From Podocnemis expansa (Eukaryota; Chordata; Testudines; Podocnemididae), in assembly GCA_007922195.1 (NCBI GenBank), contig ML682067.1, forward strand, positions 2,872,495 through 2,936,494: a stretch of 64,000 bases of DNA. Reading direction: 5' to 3'. The notes below the pieces were generated by a model. That model was not told the DNA's origin. It did no database searches and worked only from the letters and a program-made list of their open reading frames with translations. Shown piece by piece: positions 36,757 to 48,886 of this stretch (position 1 is the first letter of the stretch; each line of letters begins with the position of its first letter). The translations under genes and the position numbers were made by a program.

Positions 36757-36921
36757 CTACAGCTCAGTTTTGTCTGTTTGGGTAGGACTGGTGCTACTGC
36801 TACCTTCTCCAGCATTGTTCTTGTCTACAGGATCAAAAGATAACGAAGCAGAGTTTATGCAGTATCTTTTGCCAGTCGGATGAGGCCCATCATCAAAAAT
36901 ATGCCCCAGGTGAGCACCACA
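36757..36921 (-). CDS. MSRB3: MSRB3 terminal coding exon
   Basis: This exon encodes the C-terminal 54 residues of methionine-R-sulfoxide reductase B3, which reduces methionine-R-sulfoxide in proteins and, in its ER form, is held in the endoplasmic reticulum. It opens with [13 protein letters not shown] and continues to the [11 protein letters not shown] motif, whose Cys is the catalytic residue of the MsrB fold. The first Cys completes a zinc-binding CxxC whose first Cys lies in the preceding exon (45122-45219), so the intron splits the motif. The reading ends in KTEL then TAG at 36757-36759, resembling the KAEL tail of mammalian MSRB3. The acceptor is a T-rich tract ending TTTCAG just above 36921, and the exon starts in phase 0, matching the phase-0 end of the previous exon. 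The linker between CINSASLSF and the tail is Ser/Thr/Asn-rich and typically variable. MSRB1 and MSRB2 are less likely because of this tail. Confidence 0.95.
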   Translation of the reverse strand, partial: CGAHLGHIFDDGPHPTGKRYCINSASLSFDPVDKNNAGEGSSSTSPTQTDKTEL

Positions 36922-37427
36922 CTGAAACAAAACAACAGAATATTATTGTATTTCTATACAACCCCAGGACCTGGCAATGCTATAATACAAAGTTTTTAAG
37001 GTTAGTCTCCAGTGGGGCAATGTTCGCATCAGGAAACTAGCTCAGAAAATTTCTTATGTACCATTCATTAGCCTCACACCAACTGATGTCTTCTACAGGC
37101 TATATTCTACAGAACACAATAGTAGAACTGTACACACTGAAATCATTCAGAAACAATCATATTTAAGGTCCGTTATTTAGGGGGATAAATAATTGAAATA
37201 CAAATTGAAGGAGTAATTTATAAGCTGGACTGACACTTAATTTGTAACGTAGAAGGAAAGTGAAAGTATGTAAAGTCACCTCAGAGAGAAGTACTGTTTG
37301 GGATGAGTGGGTTTCAGATAGGTAACAGCTTGGTAACAGCTGCTAAGTTACCAATGATAACTGAGGTAACATTCACTTTCTTTACAGTGGAAGAAGCTGA
37401 TCCATTGAGCCATTACTGAAGAACTAA

Positions 37428-37911
37428 GGCCTAGTCTACACTGCCAGGCGAGGCCAACGGGAGATACACCATCTATGTACTATAGAATGTGCATCTCCCA
37501 TCAACTTACTTACTCCCCCTTACTGAAGTCTCTTCACTTGGCTGTACTGGCAGCAAATGCTCTCCCTTAAGTGCAGTATTCTCTTTTTTGGGGTGGAGTT
37601 ACTGCATCAAAGGGCGAGCACTTCAGTGATCAATTTAGTGCAGTAGTTTTCCAACTTTTTTTATGAGGTTCCAGTTGAAAAATATCATGTATGCCCACGA
37701 TGAGCAATCACATCTTTGAGGAATGCATTCCAGTCTTTTGGTGGCAGCAGCAGGGGGTGCCGCAACCAAGCGCCTGAGGGTCTATGACCCAGTACTAGGT
37801 CCCAACCCTCAGTTTGAAAGCCACTGATTTAGCAGTCTACGCTGGCCACTCAACTGATCTTGCTGAATTGATCCATGAAGATCAATGCAGCATTTTCAGT
37901 ATAGACAAGCC
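37428..37911. mobile_element. Harbinger-like MITE split by a hAT
   Basis: The ends are GGCCTAGTCTACACTG and the inverse of GGCTTGTCTATACTG, flanked by TAA and TTA. A hAT miniature (37641-37826) lies inside. The interior lacks the TCGA palindrome arrays of the other elements. Confidence 0.65.
37641..37826. mobile_element. 186-bp hAT miniature nested in MITE
   Basis: The termini are CAGTAGTTTTCCAAC and the inverse of CAGTGGCTTTCAAAC. The flanking 8-mers ATTTAGTG and ATTTAGCA match at 6 of 8 with transition differences. Confidence 0.8.
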
Positions 37912-38187
37912 TTAAGATTGCAGTGGAGGCACACAATAGGAGGAGAATTATGTTAACAAATATCTCTTGAAACCAACAGTACATTGTAATTGTTTTTGTA
38001 ATTGTTGTAAAGCTCTCTGATGCCATCTTATTACTGCAGCATGGCATGAGAAATGAGAAATAAAAAATAAAAAACAAAACCCTGCACTGGAGAAACAAAC
38101 ATTCATGTTGGACAGGAAGTCATGTGGTTGCCAATGCAACCCCCATCAAAGTAAATGGTTGATTTCAACATTAGTTGGCATCAGTGG

Positions 38188-38688
38188 CAGAGCCGTCGCT
38201 AGCATGGCGTGCCACGGGTGTCAGCCCCCTGAAACTCAAGGCCAGCCCCTAAGCAGCATGCCACTTAACTGTGCGGGGGGTCCACTGTTGCTCCCCCACA
38301 AGGGGAACACTGCCAGGCCATGACCTGTACCTGGCCAGAAGACAGTCTTCTGGCCAGTTGGGAACTGAGTTTTTAAACACCCCCCTGACCTGACCCTGCT
38401 CTGAGCATCAGGCCCAGAGCCTCAGCCTTTGCCATGGCCGTGCTCTCCTCTAGCGGTCAGGTAAAGGAGCTGGAAGGGAAGTCTGGGGCCTGGCACGCCG
38501 GCCCAGCAGGGAAAGGGCGCGGGGGAGGGGGTCAGCCTGGGGCTGTGCGGGACAGTGGCAGGACCAGGGGTTAGGGAAGGGGTCGGGGAACCAACGGGGG
38601 GTGTGGGGAGTGGGTAGGGAACAGATCAAGGCCCCAGTGGCCGGTGGGGGCCTGGGCCCCACCTAATCTTTGTCTAGCAGAGCCCCTG
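38188..38688. mobile_element. 501-bp hAT element in MSRB3 intron
   Basis: The termini are CAGAGCCGTCGCTAGC and the inverse of CAGGGGCTCTGCTAGAC. The duplication ATCAGTGG is perfect (38180-38187 and 38689-38696). The ends resemble those of 52261-52552. Confidence 0.92.
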
Positions 38689-39058
38689 ATCAGTGGAGTT
38701 ACAGTGGTGTCACAATTCAGAATTGATCCCTTAGTGGGTTAGCACTCAGATAGCCAGACAGTCAACCTGCCAGACAACCAGAAAACAGAAATTAAGGCAA
38801 AGAATTATTCTTTATGCTGAATTCATTTCTAGCACAGTATCTAAAGCACATACCAGCAATATTGTACATTCTTGACTGTGAATAATTATTCATCTTGGAG
38901 AGGTTCTCAGAAGCTCTGGATACTGGGGGTAATTTTTTGCTTTTTTTGGTGCTTTTCTTGCAGTGTTCTCAGTTACATTCTTTGATTCATCACAGCACTT
39001 AAACCTGCACTCAACCCCATCTGTCAGAGCAGGCTGACAACACAGCTTCCATTTATAC

Positions 39059-39539
39059 CAGGGGTGTTAAACATATACCCTATGGGCCAGATACAGCCTG
39101 CGAACATCTTTCATCCAGCCTGTGACTGGGCTTGCAAGAATGCACCCCACGATCCCACACTCTCTCCCTAACAAAGAGGATGTGTGGTTTCACAGTATTG
39201 CCATTTGTCAGCAACAGCCAGCCACTGTCCAGGCAGTGTGAAGATGAAAGAATTGATACTTGGATTCAGACAGCAAGGGGAAAAAAATGTATGTGTTTTC
39301 AAGTCTGTTTGTTTGTTTCTTTGTTTATATTAATGCGAGACTGTGCTCTGCGATACCACAGTCTCCTAAACAGAAAGAGTGTGTGTGATCTCGTGGTATT
39401 GTGGAGCGTAGCATCACATACCCAGGACTCTACAATGCTGCAAGAATGTAGCTCTCAGTACTTTGATTTGTGGTGTGTACGGCCCACTTGAAGTACATTT
39501 CAGTCAAATCTGGCCTGCCATTGGCTTAAACTCTCCTTG
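39059..39539. mobile_element. possible hAT relic
   Basis: It opens CAGGGGTGTTAAACATA and closes near the inverse of CAAGGAGAGTTTAAGCCAAT. The flanks do not show a duplication. Confidence 0.4.
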
Positions 39540-39869
39540 TTTTTTCAAAGAGTATTTCATAATCATGTCAGGAAAAAAAAATAACTATTTCTTTAAAAAA
39601 TGAAACTGAAATGTTACCTAGAGCAGGGCAGGAAACTCCTTTCCCATTCATCCCTTAAGTATTTTCCAGATGGGGGGGGGGTTTACCTCAAATTGGGATT
39701 TAAAAAAAAAAAAATCAAAATCTCAAATATCTTCACAAACATATCTGACAAAAAGAAATTATTGAAAAATTCCCCACCTGCTCATTTTTTGTTCATCTTT
39801 AGCAGCAGGGGTTCCACATATTTGTATATGACTGTTCCTTAATCCAAACTGGTTAATGACAGTCATGAA

Positions 39870-40390
39870 GGGTACGTCTACACTTACACTTTAAATTGAA
39901 ATAATGATGATTATTTTCATTTAAAGTAGTGCATGTCTTCACCAGCCTTCCTTATTTTGAAATGAGGAGCTCCCTCATTTTGAAATAAGGAATGGTCATT
40001 TTGAAATAATAAAACTTTGCTTTATATCAAAATGATGGTTAAATTGAAATTATGATTTTGAAATAACGCAGTGTAACCATGTTATTTTCAATTTAACTGT
40101 CATTTCCATTTAACACTTTTTGCCCTTCTCCCTCCCAGGGTGCCTTATTCTTTCTATATATTGGGTGGGGGCATGGCACTTCTTGGGGGGCCATCCTGCC
40201 ACACCCCCCACGGTGCCCCTCTTCTAGATGGAATTAGCAAGTCCTGTCCGTGGACATGCTAGTTTGATTTGAGTTGCTAGTGGGGATATGTTAAATCGTT
40301 TTAACTTAAATTGATTTAATGATTTTTATTTTGATTCAATTAGGTCGATTTAAGTTAAATCAATTTAACAATCTAAGTGTAGACATAGCT
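39870..40390. mobile_element. ATTTTGAAAT-palindrome Harbinger MITE
   Basis: The termini are GGGTACGTCTACACTTA and the inverse of AGCTATGTCTACACTTAG. It is flanked by GAA on both sides (39867-39869 and 40391-40393). The interior carries ATTTTGAAATAA and AAATTGATTTAA palindromes. Confidence 0.85.
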
Positions 40391-40944
40391 GAAGAGTTTA
40401 AAGTTTAAGGTGCCAATCCTGCAATCAGATCTGTGTGGGGAGATCCCTGTGAGTGACAGGTTCCAATGGTGGTATTGAGAACAGTACTTTTACGGGCTAA
40501 ATTTCCCAGACAGAGAGTTTGAGCAGAACACTATGAAACTCTTGTTGTTATGCACAGCTAGTTGGAACCAGCCACAGAATCAAGCAGAGGTCCTGCAAGC
40601 ACCTTAATCACTGAACAATTATTGAAAACCACACTAGCTTCCTGAGGAGAGCTGATGCTAAAGTCCTTTTTCCCTTGTAAGGCAGTGGGAATGGCAAAGG
40701 CAGATCAGTAGAGGCACACCATTGGCTAATCAGATGGCTCCCCTCCCACCATGCAACAGCATCAGAAAGAGCTCTCACAGTAGCTGCTTTTATGCAAAAG
40801 AGTGTTGGGAAGTGCTCCTGGTTCTCACTGGGAAGGCGCAGCAGTGACTTTTAGGTAGGTAGTTAAGGAAATAGTTAACAAGACTACTAAGGCTGGGGGA
40901 CAATATAATGATTTTTTTTTCACGTGGGAAAACCATATAAGATA

Positions 40945-41016
40945 AGGAGAGTTGGATGAAAAAAATAAAAGCATACTATAAGGAGAGTTGGATGAAAAAA
41001 ATAAAAGCATACTATA
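40945..41016. repeat. 36-bp tandem duplication
   Basis: The unit starting AGGAGAGTTGGATGAAAAAA occurs twice in immediate succession with no difference seen. Confidence 0.9.
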
Positions 41017-41104
41017 AAGATGATAATTTAGAATAATGAAACTAAGCAGTCTGAGGTCATTCATGACTGATTAGTGGCTTGCATCCCTCTTTCTCGACCC
41101 TGAT

Positions 41105-41258
41105 CTCATTTGTCCTTCGACTTTGTAAGCATTTTGAGGCAGGGACTGTCCTCATCTCATTTGTTTCCACAGCATGGGGTCTAGCATAATTGGGATCTTC
41201 TTGTGATTAGGGCATTTTGATACCACTATAATACAAATAATAAATTATAATAATTTAG
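41105..41258 (+). repeat. ancient dispersed repeat, copy 1
   Basis: TTGTAAGCATTTTGAGGCAG, then GGGACTGTC and later ATACAAATAATAAATTATAA belong to an amniote repeat that is also present, inverted, at about 56225-56352. I do not assign a family name. Confidence 0.6.
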
Positions 41259-43196
41259 TGCCCAACATAAGCATTGGTGCAAATCCAAAATATGGCAATT
41301 AAATCTTCCTGACTAAAAATGTTTTCAAACCTCAAATAGCAAAGGCTTTTTCAAATTAACATGTACCAAAAAATTATTTATAAATCATTCCATTCTCCAG
41401 TGAAGAGAAGCTATGCAGAGGAACAGATTTCAAGAATCACTTACACACAAATTTACGGACTACCAAGTCGACCTATCACAACAGAACTTCCCTGCAAGGA
41501 ACTGTAAAGCTTTAACAAGGCTAGAGATGATTTCATTATATTTGTCTGTGGTAGCAGAGTCACACAAGGATTGGATTATTGAGAAATCTTGTTATATTTT
41601 GTGACATTGTCTCTCACTAAAATTTACACATAGATCCCATTACACATGTGTTATTACTCATGTGCAATGAAAAGAACTCAAATTCAATTGTTTGCACCAC
41701 AATAATTGTTCTGGATGCTATTTGAGATTAAGAAAGAGGTGCTGTTTTCATATTACATACAACACTTGCCCATAAAGGGTGCTGACTGTATGTCTTTGAT
41801 GAGCGTTAAAGTTAGTAAAGCCACCCTGTTCTGATTCTTATATTGGACTGAACACGGCAAGATAATGGAACACCAAGTGTAACTTGCTTTTGGTCACAGC
41901 CACTGTCAATATGGTTGGGTCTCTCTGTGCTCCTGGTTCTTATTGGTTGTCATGAGCTGAAAAAAGAACTGTGCAGCAGGCGGCTAATGATTTATTCAGA
42001 GCATATCAATGTGCAACCAATCTTTCTGTGATTAAAGAATTTTATTGGTTTTTACAGGTACAACATAATAGCTAGAGAGACCCTAGGGGGAAGGACCCCC
42101 TGCACAGGAAAGGAATAGGAAGGAGACAGAATGTGCAACCAATTTAATATTATTCCTTAAACGTGTCTGCAATTAACATTTACCTGTCACAAGCATCTGA
42201 CATTATACATATTTCCATGATGAGGTGTTTCAAACAGAATTGTAAAAGTCATTTCTCAGATAATTCCAGAGATGCTTTTGTTTTATATTAAGGTAATTCC
42301 CTCCTCCCCCCGCCCCCAGTGTTTGATCTTTAAATTGAAGAACATTTTAAAGAGAGGCTTTTACACAGAAGCAAACAGATGGAGGGACATTCAAAGAAAA
42401 AGCAACTTTTTCATCTGCAAGAGATTAATATAGTTTGGAGTGCGGGGAGAGGAGAATGTTTACCAAGAACTGCACTGCAGTAAAATTGTGGTCTTTTCTG
42501 TTGCTAGATACATGATTCACATTCTTAGAACCCAGGGAAGAGGAGGAAATGGCTTGGTTATGGTTACACTAGATGAAGATGTTAACCGTGCCTTTTAATG
42601 GCTGCACGCTATCTTCCTGTGTGATTGGCCCCATCTGCCTGGCCAAGAATGTGGGTTCTACTGCTGGGAAGCCACTGTTGGACTTTGCAGTCGGTTTTAG
42701 TCTCATATTTTTCTACACCATTTAGTAAATTCAAGTTTTGGTGCCTTTTAAATTGGTGTATGCATTGCTAATGCCATTCTGTTAATTCTGCCAGTTCTTG
42801 TTTCTCAGAAGATAGGTAAATGACATTCTCAGATTCCTCTACCTTGACCGCATCCCACTTTGGTGAATCCAAGAACTTTAGGTTGTCTTGAAGGGAGTCG
42901 CCATACTGAAATCCATATGTCAGCCACAGGCTGCGTTTGGGTTTAACTCGGGTCCTGCCACACAGCGCTGAAGGCAGGTAGGCTACATTTTCAATGAATA
43001 TCAGCAATGACTGAATAAAGGAGAGATTCCCAAACTGTGGACCCACAGAGACCTTGTTAATGGATCACAGACAGCTTCTTGCTTAGATGATGCTAGCTTT
43101 CCTTCTTGTTTTCAGCCTAGAGAAACAGATCAGATGGAAGGACGATCCAGAGAGCAAGATTTGTTTAGCTCCAGGATAGAGCAATTAGATCTCTAA

Positions 43197-43642
43197 GGCT
43201 ATGTCTTCACTTAAAATCTTAGTTTGGACTTGGTTAGTCCAAACTAAGTAGTTCAAAAGTTAGTTTGAACTAAGCTTTTTTTTTAGTTCAAACTACCTTT
43301 TAGCTCAAACTAGCTGTGCCTATTTTAGTTTGAACTAACCTTTTACTTCAAACTATAAAAGCGCAGCTAGTTCAAACTGAAAGTTGTTTGAACTAAAACA
43401 ACACACTTAGTTCAAACTAACCACTAGTTCAAACTAGCATGTCTCCATTGAGACAGTTCAAACTAAATATGCAAATTAGTTTGAACTAAGCAGTTAATTC
43501 AAACTAACTAGTTCAATCTAAGCATTACTTAGAGCTAAATTTTTTTTAGTTCGAAGTAGGCAAAGCCTAGTGTAGATAGGGTTCATATTAGTTATGACCA
43601 AACTTACTTAGTCCAAACTAATTTGCTAGTGTAGACATAGCC
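43197..43642. mobile_element. AGTTCGAACT-type Harbinger MITE, 446 bp
   Basis: The termini are GGCTATGTCTTCACT and the inverse of GGCTATGTCTACACTAGC. The 3-bp duplication TAA is perfect (43194-43196 and 43643-43645). TAGTTCAAACTA-like palindromes fill the interior. It lies about 1.5 kb downstream, in transcription, of the 45122-45219 exon. Confidence 0.92.
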
Positions 43643-45121
43643 TAATAGCACAATAGGTTACTTATGCATCATGTAGAAGCATTTTATTTTATCCTGTTTC
43701 CAGTTTGCAGCCTTGTGTTACACCATGAAAGAAGCAGGCACAGCTTGACTGACCCCCTCTTCGCTATTCATTATTTGACATATGTCTCTATGTGACCTCT
43801 TACTTATTTCTTCTCTATACTAAATACATGTAAGATCTAATATGACGAAAGTCTCAGAAGAATTCTCCACAAAATGCTTTGAAAACCTACTTATTATTTC
43901 AATATGAATGCTAGATATGTGACTAGATATGAATTTTGGATACTATGGGTTAGTAAACACAGTCCTAATAATTTTTAGTGTCACTTCATCTGCAATTTTT
44001 CCATGCCTCTAATTTAATTTAATTGCTTTTCCTTGGATTTTTTTTCTATTAATACTATAACCTTTTCCAAGAGTGTATGACCTGAAATGAACACAGAGTT
44101 CTATGTGAGGCTATACCTATGATTTATATAATGGCTTTATAATATTTGCAGATGGACTCAGGCACTAGCACATTGTACCTCATCCTGTACATACTGAAGT
44201 TAAGTGAAATTTTGCCATTTACTTCAGTGGAAGCAGAAATGGCCCCTTAACAGAATACCACATCATTTCAGAGAGCCTCTTATTGAAGTTCTCTGAGTAT
44301 TCATGTATATGCACAGAATAGTCAGGATATATTTCAGCAATGCTGAAATCGATTGTTCCATCCTCAGTCCTGCCTGGAACTGAAAGGCAAATTTATACAG
44401 CATGAATGAAGCTGTTACAGCCTCACCAGAAGGAATTTGAGGATTTGGAACTGGAAGGTTGTGAGCTGCTGGGTGTTTTTGCTATGTGCCAAATCAGCAA
44501 TTTCCCTCTCTTCGAGGCAAAAATTCCATCATTCACTTCACAAAAAGCAGGACATCACAAAGGACGAAAGCAAGTAGAACAAGACAGATAACAGAAAGTT
44601 AGGAGCATCTGGCATTATTATTGATTTCAGAATAATGGCAGATGGGATTACTAAATGTGACCATTAAAACTGATCTGGGAATGGGTTCTTGGATTTCAGT
44701 GAGAGCGGCTCTTCAGTAATGCACAGCGATGGAATCAGCACACAAATAGTCACTATGAAGCTTCCAACCTCTACCCAAACTATTTGCACATGGAGGTAAA
44801 AGAGCAGGGCTCTGGGATGAGCGCTGGAGAGATTCCTTTCTCAACACGACAATTGTTGTATATCAGGCACTGCTGATTCAAACCTTTTACTTATACTCTG
44901 TTAGACAGTACTTAAGCTAAATAACAACACACACTCTCATGAGCACTTTGTACTTTGATTCAAACCATTTGTCTGTCATACATGCAATCCACCATGCAAT
45001 CTTAAGATTATTAGGATTTAATTCACTAAAAGCTTTTTTAAATCACAAGTGAAAGGATAACGTAGTGTAACATATTTTCAGCCTGTACGATTAGAATGGT
45101 CTGTGTGTGCTATAAACTGAC

Positions 45122-45219
45122 CTGACTGCAGCCTGTTTCAATCCTGTGCATCCCATAAGAGAAGTCATCAGTGTATGTAATTGCATCGGGACTGATCACA
45201 TCATAGAATGAAGGCCAAC
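45122..45219 (-). CDS. MSRB3: MSRB3 internal exon (GWPSFYDVI to CSQ)
   Basis: This 98-nt exon encodes most of the central MsrB domain. It starts with the last two bases of a Gly codon, then WPSFYDVI, then a stretch containing [13 protein letters not shown], and ends at CSQ. The GWPSF motif and the Cys of the second zinc CxxC are characteristic of selenoprotein-R family enzymes. A pyrimidine-rich tract ending CCAG precedes it at 45220 and a GT donor follows at 45120-45121. The exon ends in phase 0 and joins cleanly to the exon at 36757-36921. The preceding exon, which should carry the first CxxC and supply the first base of the split Gly codon, was searched for up to position 64000 and not found. 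It probably lies beyond the window, consistent with the large introns of this gene. Confidence 0.95.
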
Positions 45220-45989
45220 CTGGAAAAAAGGAACCAGAAAAATCAAGAGCTGCAGCATCTCTGTGTCAAATAGTGTTACCACCAAACCACAGACAGAGGG
45301 TAAAACATTGTCAAAAACACCTGTGGGACTGAGGATTCTAAGCCTCATTTTTAGAAAATGCCAGAGGCTCCTAAGTCATTCACACACTTTTGAAAAATGT
45401 GTATTGTATAGACAATTATGCTACATTATTCCCACTCGGGTCCTCTCAAAGGACAAGCTGCTAGCAGCTGTCTTTCTTCTACATCTGAAGAGCACCCTGC
45501 CAAACACCTCACAGATAGAAGCTGTGGCAGGCTAGCTCAGGTGGACAGAAGGGTACTCCAGTAACTCAGACACAGATGCTAACCACTGAAGGGTTTAAAG
45601 ACCAATAAATAATACTCTGAATTCCACCCAGCTACCTAAAGACAACCACAACAGCTCATGGGACACTCATGTTACATGTTCCCCATGTAAAACCCCACTT
45701 CACAAAGAGCTGCTCTGAATTCTGGAAACTTCTGCAAGGTCTCAGGTGCAGCCCCAAGCAGAAAGTAGTAAAGTAGACTAAGCTAAGAGTGACAAAGGCT
45801 CAGCTAGGCAATATGCCTTCTTCCTAACTAAAAGATCTCACTTCACTTTACCGTGCACACATGGAAAAACACGCTCTTCGACATCTGAGTGTTCAGTGGC
45901 AGCCTCAGATACAATAAGAGCACCACACTCTGATCCCTATTTACAGTTAATGGCTGCACATTGTTATCTGAGGAATAACCTTTCATCAT

Positions 45990-46838
45990 CCAATTCAAAA
46001 GGATTTGGACAAACTGCTAAAATGATCTGAGATAAACAAAATGAAATTCAATAAAGACAAGTGTAAAGAACTTCACTTAGGAAAGAATAATCCATTGCAC
46101 ATACACAAAATGGGCAATGACTGCCTAGGAAGGAGTACTGCGGAAAGGGATGTGTGTGTCATAGTGGACCACAAACTAAATATGAACCAACCAAGTAATG
46201 CTGTTATAAAAAAAAAAAAAAAAAAAAAAAAAGGCAAACACTATTCTCGATGTATTAACAGGAGTATCATAACTAAGATACGAGAAGTAATTCTTCCACT
46301 CTACTCTACCTTGATTAGGCCTCATTTGGAGTACTGAGTCCAGTTTTGGGTGCCTCATTTCAGGAAAGATGTGGACAAACTGGAGAAAGTCCAGAAAAGT
46401 GCAACATGAATGATTAGAGGCCTGGAACATTGGACTTATGAGGGAAGATTGAAAGAGCTGGGTTTGTTTAGTCTAGAAAAGAGAAGACCTGAGAGGGGAC
46501 ATGATAACAGTTTCAAGTATCTAAGAGGGTATCATGAGGAGGAGGAGGGAGAAACACTGCTCTCCTTAACTGCTGATGATAGGACAAGGAGCAATGGACT
46601 TAAATTACAAGGGAGGTTTAGGCTGCGCATTCGGAAAAAATTCCTAACTGTTAGGGTGATTAACAACTGGAATAAGTTGCCTAGGCAGGTTGTCAAATCT
46701 CCATCATTGGAGTGTTTAAGAGCAGGTTAGATGAGCACCTGTCAGGGATGGTATAAGAGGGTACTGGGTCCTGCCATGAGTGCAGGGGACTGGACTTGAG
46801 ACCTCACATGGTCCCTTCCAGTTTCTATGATTCTATCC
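45990..46838 (+). mobile_element. CR1 LINE 3' part with ORF2 C-terminal coding
   Basis: Coding for the CR1 ORF2 C-terminus is clear: KFNKDKCKELHLGKNNPLH, then LPLYSTLIRPHLEY, then MIRGLEHWTYEGRLKELGL and VRVINNWNKLPRQVV. The copy ends in a CR1 tail of the form TTCTATGATTCTAT at 46838. An A-run (46207-46234) breaks the frame, so the copy is 5'-truncated and dead. Confidence 0.93.
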
Positions 46839-46910
46839 TTTAAGTACTTTTTGCCTAGTCTTCTTCTACCCACCAGCACAGCGAATGAGCGACCAGAGAG
46901 GGAGAGGGAG

Positions 46911-46915
46911 AGAGA

Positions 46916-46957
<42 letters not shown>
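46911..46957. repeat. (GA)n(CA)n microsatellite
   Basis: A GAGAGA tract leads into about 20 CA units just downstream of the CR1 copy. Confidence 0.95.
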
Positions 46958-46960
<3 letters not shown>

Positions 46961-48411
46961 CCACTTTCTTTCCCCTAGTATCTGGGAAACATTTGTTACT
47001 AACGGTTTCATAAAATTAGCCTTGCAGTAAGTCACTAAAGAATGTAGTTCCAGCCACAAATCACTTCACATAGATCAGTAGAGGATGTCCAGAGTTTCCC
47101 ACAAGATTTTTAGTAGAGAGAGGTGTGGAAGTTATCAGATGGTCTCAACGTGTGCAGGGAAAGCGTGTACAGGGGGAACAATATTGTACTTCTTTAGTTA
47201 TACCTAACACAGTTAAATGCAGAGGAAAGCTTCCGAGGAAGGAAATATGTAAAAGGAGAAATTAAAGGAAGAATAAAACAGCCTTCCCAAGATGTTACAT
47301 TTCTCACCCTTTGGGAAAAACATGGATAAATTCAGTATCCTCTTAATTCAAGCCCTACTCCTACAATAAGCTCCAAGCAGGAATCTACCATGATCCACAA
47401 TGAAGCCCATGGCGTCTGCTACTCTGTGGGATCATGGGCTAAAAGTATTATCCAAGTGCTACTGATGGGAAAAAATGGACAGCAGCAAAGTTGAAAAACT
47501 CTGAATACTGCAAACAACCTGTGAGAAAGAAACCCACCTGGAATTCCTCTAGTAACGCCAATCTTTAAAAGAAGAATTGTTACACAGTGACTAATGTCTT
47601 TATAAATAACTCCATGCTGTAAACTATCCAGCAGTGCCAACTCCATGCTGTAAACCTACCAACAATGCTAACAGCTTCCCAAGCAAAAACGAAGTAGCCT
47701 ATTACAAAGTTCTGCAGAAGGGGAATGCTCCAGAAATTTGTATCTTCTAGTTTGTTGTTCCTCTCCAGCAATGCAAATGATTGTCTGCGCTGGAACTCCA
47801 CCTAATGATGAGTGAGGTCTTAAATAGAGCTGGTTGAAAAATTTTCAAACACATCTTTTTCCATCAAAGTTGAAATGTTTTCCAAAGTGGAATTCTTGTT
47901 TTCTGGCCAGCCTTAAGTCTTAAGGCAGAGAAGATCCAAAGAAGAAAGTATTTCCCTCATCATGTGAAAGTACTTGAAGGAGGAATTCTTCACTTCTGTA
48001 GAAATCCTCAAAGGGAACCCTCCCTCCCCCTACACAAAACAATAAGGAGAAAGCTTCAAAGGCTGCTGTGCAGAGATTGAAGCAGCCTGAATCTTTCAGG
48101 GAAAATTATCTGGTGCAAAGGGGTTGGGGGGATGTGTTTATGTCAATTTTGACATTAAAGGAAGATCATCCATCCTCCTCTCTCCAGACTTTTCCTTTTG
48201 GTCTTCCCATCTAGCACAAAAAATTATTTGTTTTGGATGCATTCCATGCACTTTTAAAAAGTGAAGTCAGCTGAAAACCTGTACAAACAGAGTTGAGCTC
48301 CCATAAGGCAGCCTTTGTACCCAACTGAAGTGACTAGCATTCAGTCTGTTAATTTCCACTGCACACATTGTTTTTTCAGAATGTACCTTGTTCTACAGAT
48401 TCTGCCAATGA

Positions 48412-48710
48412 TAGGGTTACCAGATACCAAAGCATGGAAATAAGGACAGGGAAGTATGAAAAGGAGGACATTGGGGACACCTGGAGAAAATGTATTATTA
48501 ATGTAATATTCCTCGGTTTTTAGGGGGCCCTGGCACACTTCCCCCTAAAACAGGTGTACCAGTATACTTTAACCAGCATTCCAGTATACTTTAACCATTG
48601 TAAGTAAAATGCCAGACAAAATCATGCATTTTTAAAATGCCTGCTGGATGGAGGACATGAAGGTAAAAAGGAGGACATATCCTCCTTTTGCATGACATCT
48701 AGTACCCTTA
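48412..48710. mobile_element. TAGGGTTACC-ended element, 299 bp
   Basis: The ends are TAGGGTTACCAGATACC and the inverse of TAAGGGTACTAGATGTC. It has a perfect 8-bp duplication GCCAATGA (48404-48411 and 48711-48718), which places it with hAT-type elements. Confidence 0.88.
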
Positions 48711-48886
48711 GCCAATGAGGCAACTGCTCCTCTAAAGCACTGACTACAACATAGTTACCAAATCCAACCAGTGGTTCCTAAGATTTGTCAACCACTTCTT
48801 AATGCCAAATTGTGGCATTTCCACCATAATGACATCTCCTCCATCACCAGTCTCCTTTTTGGAGATTTATTATAAACTGTATGATT

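Larger units (their letters stand above)
36922..45121 (-). other. MSRB3: MSRB3 last intron
   Basis: This 8.2-kb intron has a GT donor and an AG acceptor on the minus strand. It holds Harbinger-type miniatures (37428-37911, 39870-40390, 43197-43642), hAT elements (37641-37826, 38188-38688, possibly 39059-39539), an ancient dispersed repeat (about 41105-41258) and a short tandem duplication. No additional exon is recognised in it. Confidence 0.8.
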
